From Plotosus lineatus (Eukaryota; Chordata; Actinopteri; Siluriformes; Plotosidae), in contig CM045729.1 of assembly GCA_024760905.1 (NCBI GenBank), forward strand, positions 78,505,050 through 78,569,049: a stretch of 64,000 bases of DNA, given 5' to 3'. Below the pieces are notes generated by a model. That model was not told the DNA's origin and did not search any database. It saw only the letters and a list, made by a program, of their open reading frames with translations. Positions 62,770-64,000 of this stretch are shown one piece after another (the first letter of the stretch is position 1; the number at the start of each line of letters is the position of its first letter). The position numbers were made by a program, and so were the translations under genes.

Positions 62770-64000
62770 CAGCCGTTAAGGGGGGGGGGGCACAAACAAG
62801 TTCCCACCCTCACACCGGTCCCAAGCCCGGATAAATGCAGAGGGTTGTGACAGGAAGGGCATCTGGTGTAAAACTTTTGCCAAAATACAAAATGCAAACC
62901 GTAAAGACAAATTTCAAGGCCCGGGTTAACAACGACCGCCATCAGTGCTGTCAACCAACAGGGTGCTGGTGGAAATTGGACTGCTGTTGGTCAAAGACAT
63001 CGAAGAAGGAGAGGTGGGAGGCGTGTCCGTAGGCAGAGAGATAAGATGAATAGCATGAGTTTAGGATTGATAGTAGGGACTTTGAATGTTGGAACTATGA
63101 CAGGAAAAGGTAGAGAGCTGGCTGACATGATTCAGAGGAGGAAGGTGGACATACGTTGTGTTCAGGAGACCAGATGGAAAGGTAGCAAGGCTAGAAGCTT
63201 AGGAGCAGGGTTTAAGCTGTTTTATCATGGTGTAGATGGGAAGAGAAATGGAGTAGGAGTCATCTTGAAGGAGGTGTTTGTCAGGAATGTTCTAGAAGTG
63301 AAAAGAGTGTCAGACAGAGTGATGAGTCTCAAGTTAGAAATTGAAGGTGTGATGTTCAATGTTGTTAGTGCTTATGCCCCACAGGCAGGATGTGAGCTAG
63401 AAGAGAAGGAGACATTCTGGACTGAGTTAGATGAAGTGATGCAGAGTACTCCCAGAGGTGAAAGAGTGGTCACTGGGGCAGACTTCAATGGACATGTTCG
63501 TGCAGGCAACAGAGGGGGCGAGGAAGTGATGGGCAGGTTTGGTATCCAGGACAGGAACACAGAAGGACAGATGTTGATCGATTTTACAAAAAGGATGGAA
63601 ATGGCTGTGGTGAATACTTTCTTCCAGAAGAGAGAGGAGCATAGGGTGACATAAAAGTGAAGGTAGGAGCACACAGGTAGACTACATCTTGTGTCAGCGA
63701 TGTAATTTGAAGGAGGTCAGTGACTGCAAAGTAGGAGTGGGTGAGAGTGTTGCCAAACAGCATAGGATGGTGACGTGTAGTATGATGCTGAAGGTGAAGA
63801 AGGCAAAGGCAGAGCAGAAGACAAAGTGGTGGAAGCTGAAAATGGAAGAGTGTCGTGTTGTCTTCAAGGAGGAGTTGAAACAAGTTTTTGGTGGTCAGGA
63901 GGTGCTTCCAGATGACTCGACAACTACAGCTAATGTGATCAGGGAGACAGGTAGGAGACTACTTGGCGTGTCCTCTGGAAGGACAGTAGATAAAGACACT
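62766..64000 (+). mobile_element. RTE LINE copy 3, continues past the window
   Basis: Starts AATGCAGCCGTTAAGG with the same 5' UTR as copies 1 and 2, in the same orientation as copy 2 and 312 bp after its end. The 3' part lies beyond the window. Confidence 0.93.
63046..64000 (+). pseudogene. RTE endonuclease region, frameshifted copy
   Basis: The frame is open upstream with the endonuclease motifs VGTLNVGTM, QETRWKG, SAYAPQ and GADFNGHVR. At 63649-63656 two bases are missing compared with copy 2 (GTGACATAAAAG against GTGACTTATAAAAG), which creates a stop and shifts the frame. Sequence similar to copy 2 continues in the new frame to the window end, including the TQVDYIL-equivalent nucleotides. 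Confidence 0.9.

Overview
This looks like a gene-poor, transposon-rich stretch of a ray-finned (teleost) fish genome. The evidence is the combination of RTE, R4/Dong-like and L2-like LINEs, several tRNA-derived SINE families, Tc1/mariner, pogo/Tigger, piggyBac and hAT remnants, and long (TG)n, (AT)n, (ATT)n and tetranucleotide microsatellites. There is no sign of bacterial gene organisation. I find no intact host protein-coding gene. The only host-gene sequence I recognise is a dead intronless copy of the mitochondrial subunit gene ndufa4 at 29252-29500. Family names SINE-A, A-prime, B, C, D and MITE-E are local labels for this window, defined in the entries. They are not database names, and no database search was possible.

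Layout. 0-14.5 kb: SINE-A and SINE-B copies, several with perfect target-site duplications (TSDs); a 241-bp fold-back MITE (3956-4196); two Tc1-like derivatives; a decayed LINE (8428-9200); and an 850-bp inverted duplication around SINE-C (9836-10686). 14.5-18 kb: RTE LINE copy 1, broken and carrying a foreign 166-bp block. 18-29 kb: MITE-E copies, a piggyBac deletion derivative inside a SINE (20817-21972), and a SINE that ends in an RTE 3' tail (27632-27937). 29-34 kb: the ndufa4 retropseudogene, a second fold-back MITE nested in a SINE, Tc1 and mariner remnants, and a 0.7-kb tetranucleotide array. 34-47 kb: mostly unrecognised DNA with scattered SINEs, a pogo/Tigger exon remnant and a chimeric RTE 3' end. 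47-54.5 kb: a Tigger-like element, MITE-E, an RTE 3' end, an L2-like fragment, and a hAT-in-hAT-in-SINE nest. 56.8-64 kb: an R4/Dong-like LINE lying between (ATT)n tracts, then RTE copy 2 (almost intact, 15-bp TSD) and RTE copy 3, which runs off the window.

How the parts relate. RTE elements carry an endonuclease and reverse transcriptase. SINE-A-prime ends in the same 3' tail as the RTE, which fits a SINE borrowing RTE machinery. SINE-A and SINE-B share a different tail with TGAA repeats, so they probably depend on another LINE. The nesting order (SINE, then DNA transposon, then another transposon) gives a relative history. The SINE hosts also provide the 'empty site' sequence, which makes several insertion boundaries readable to the base.
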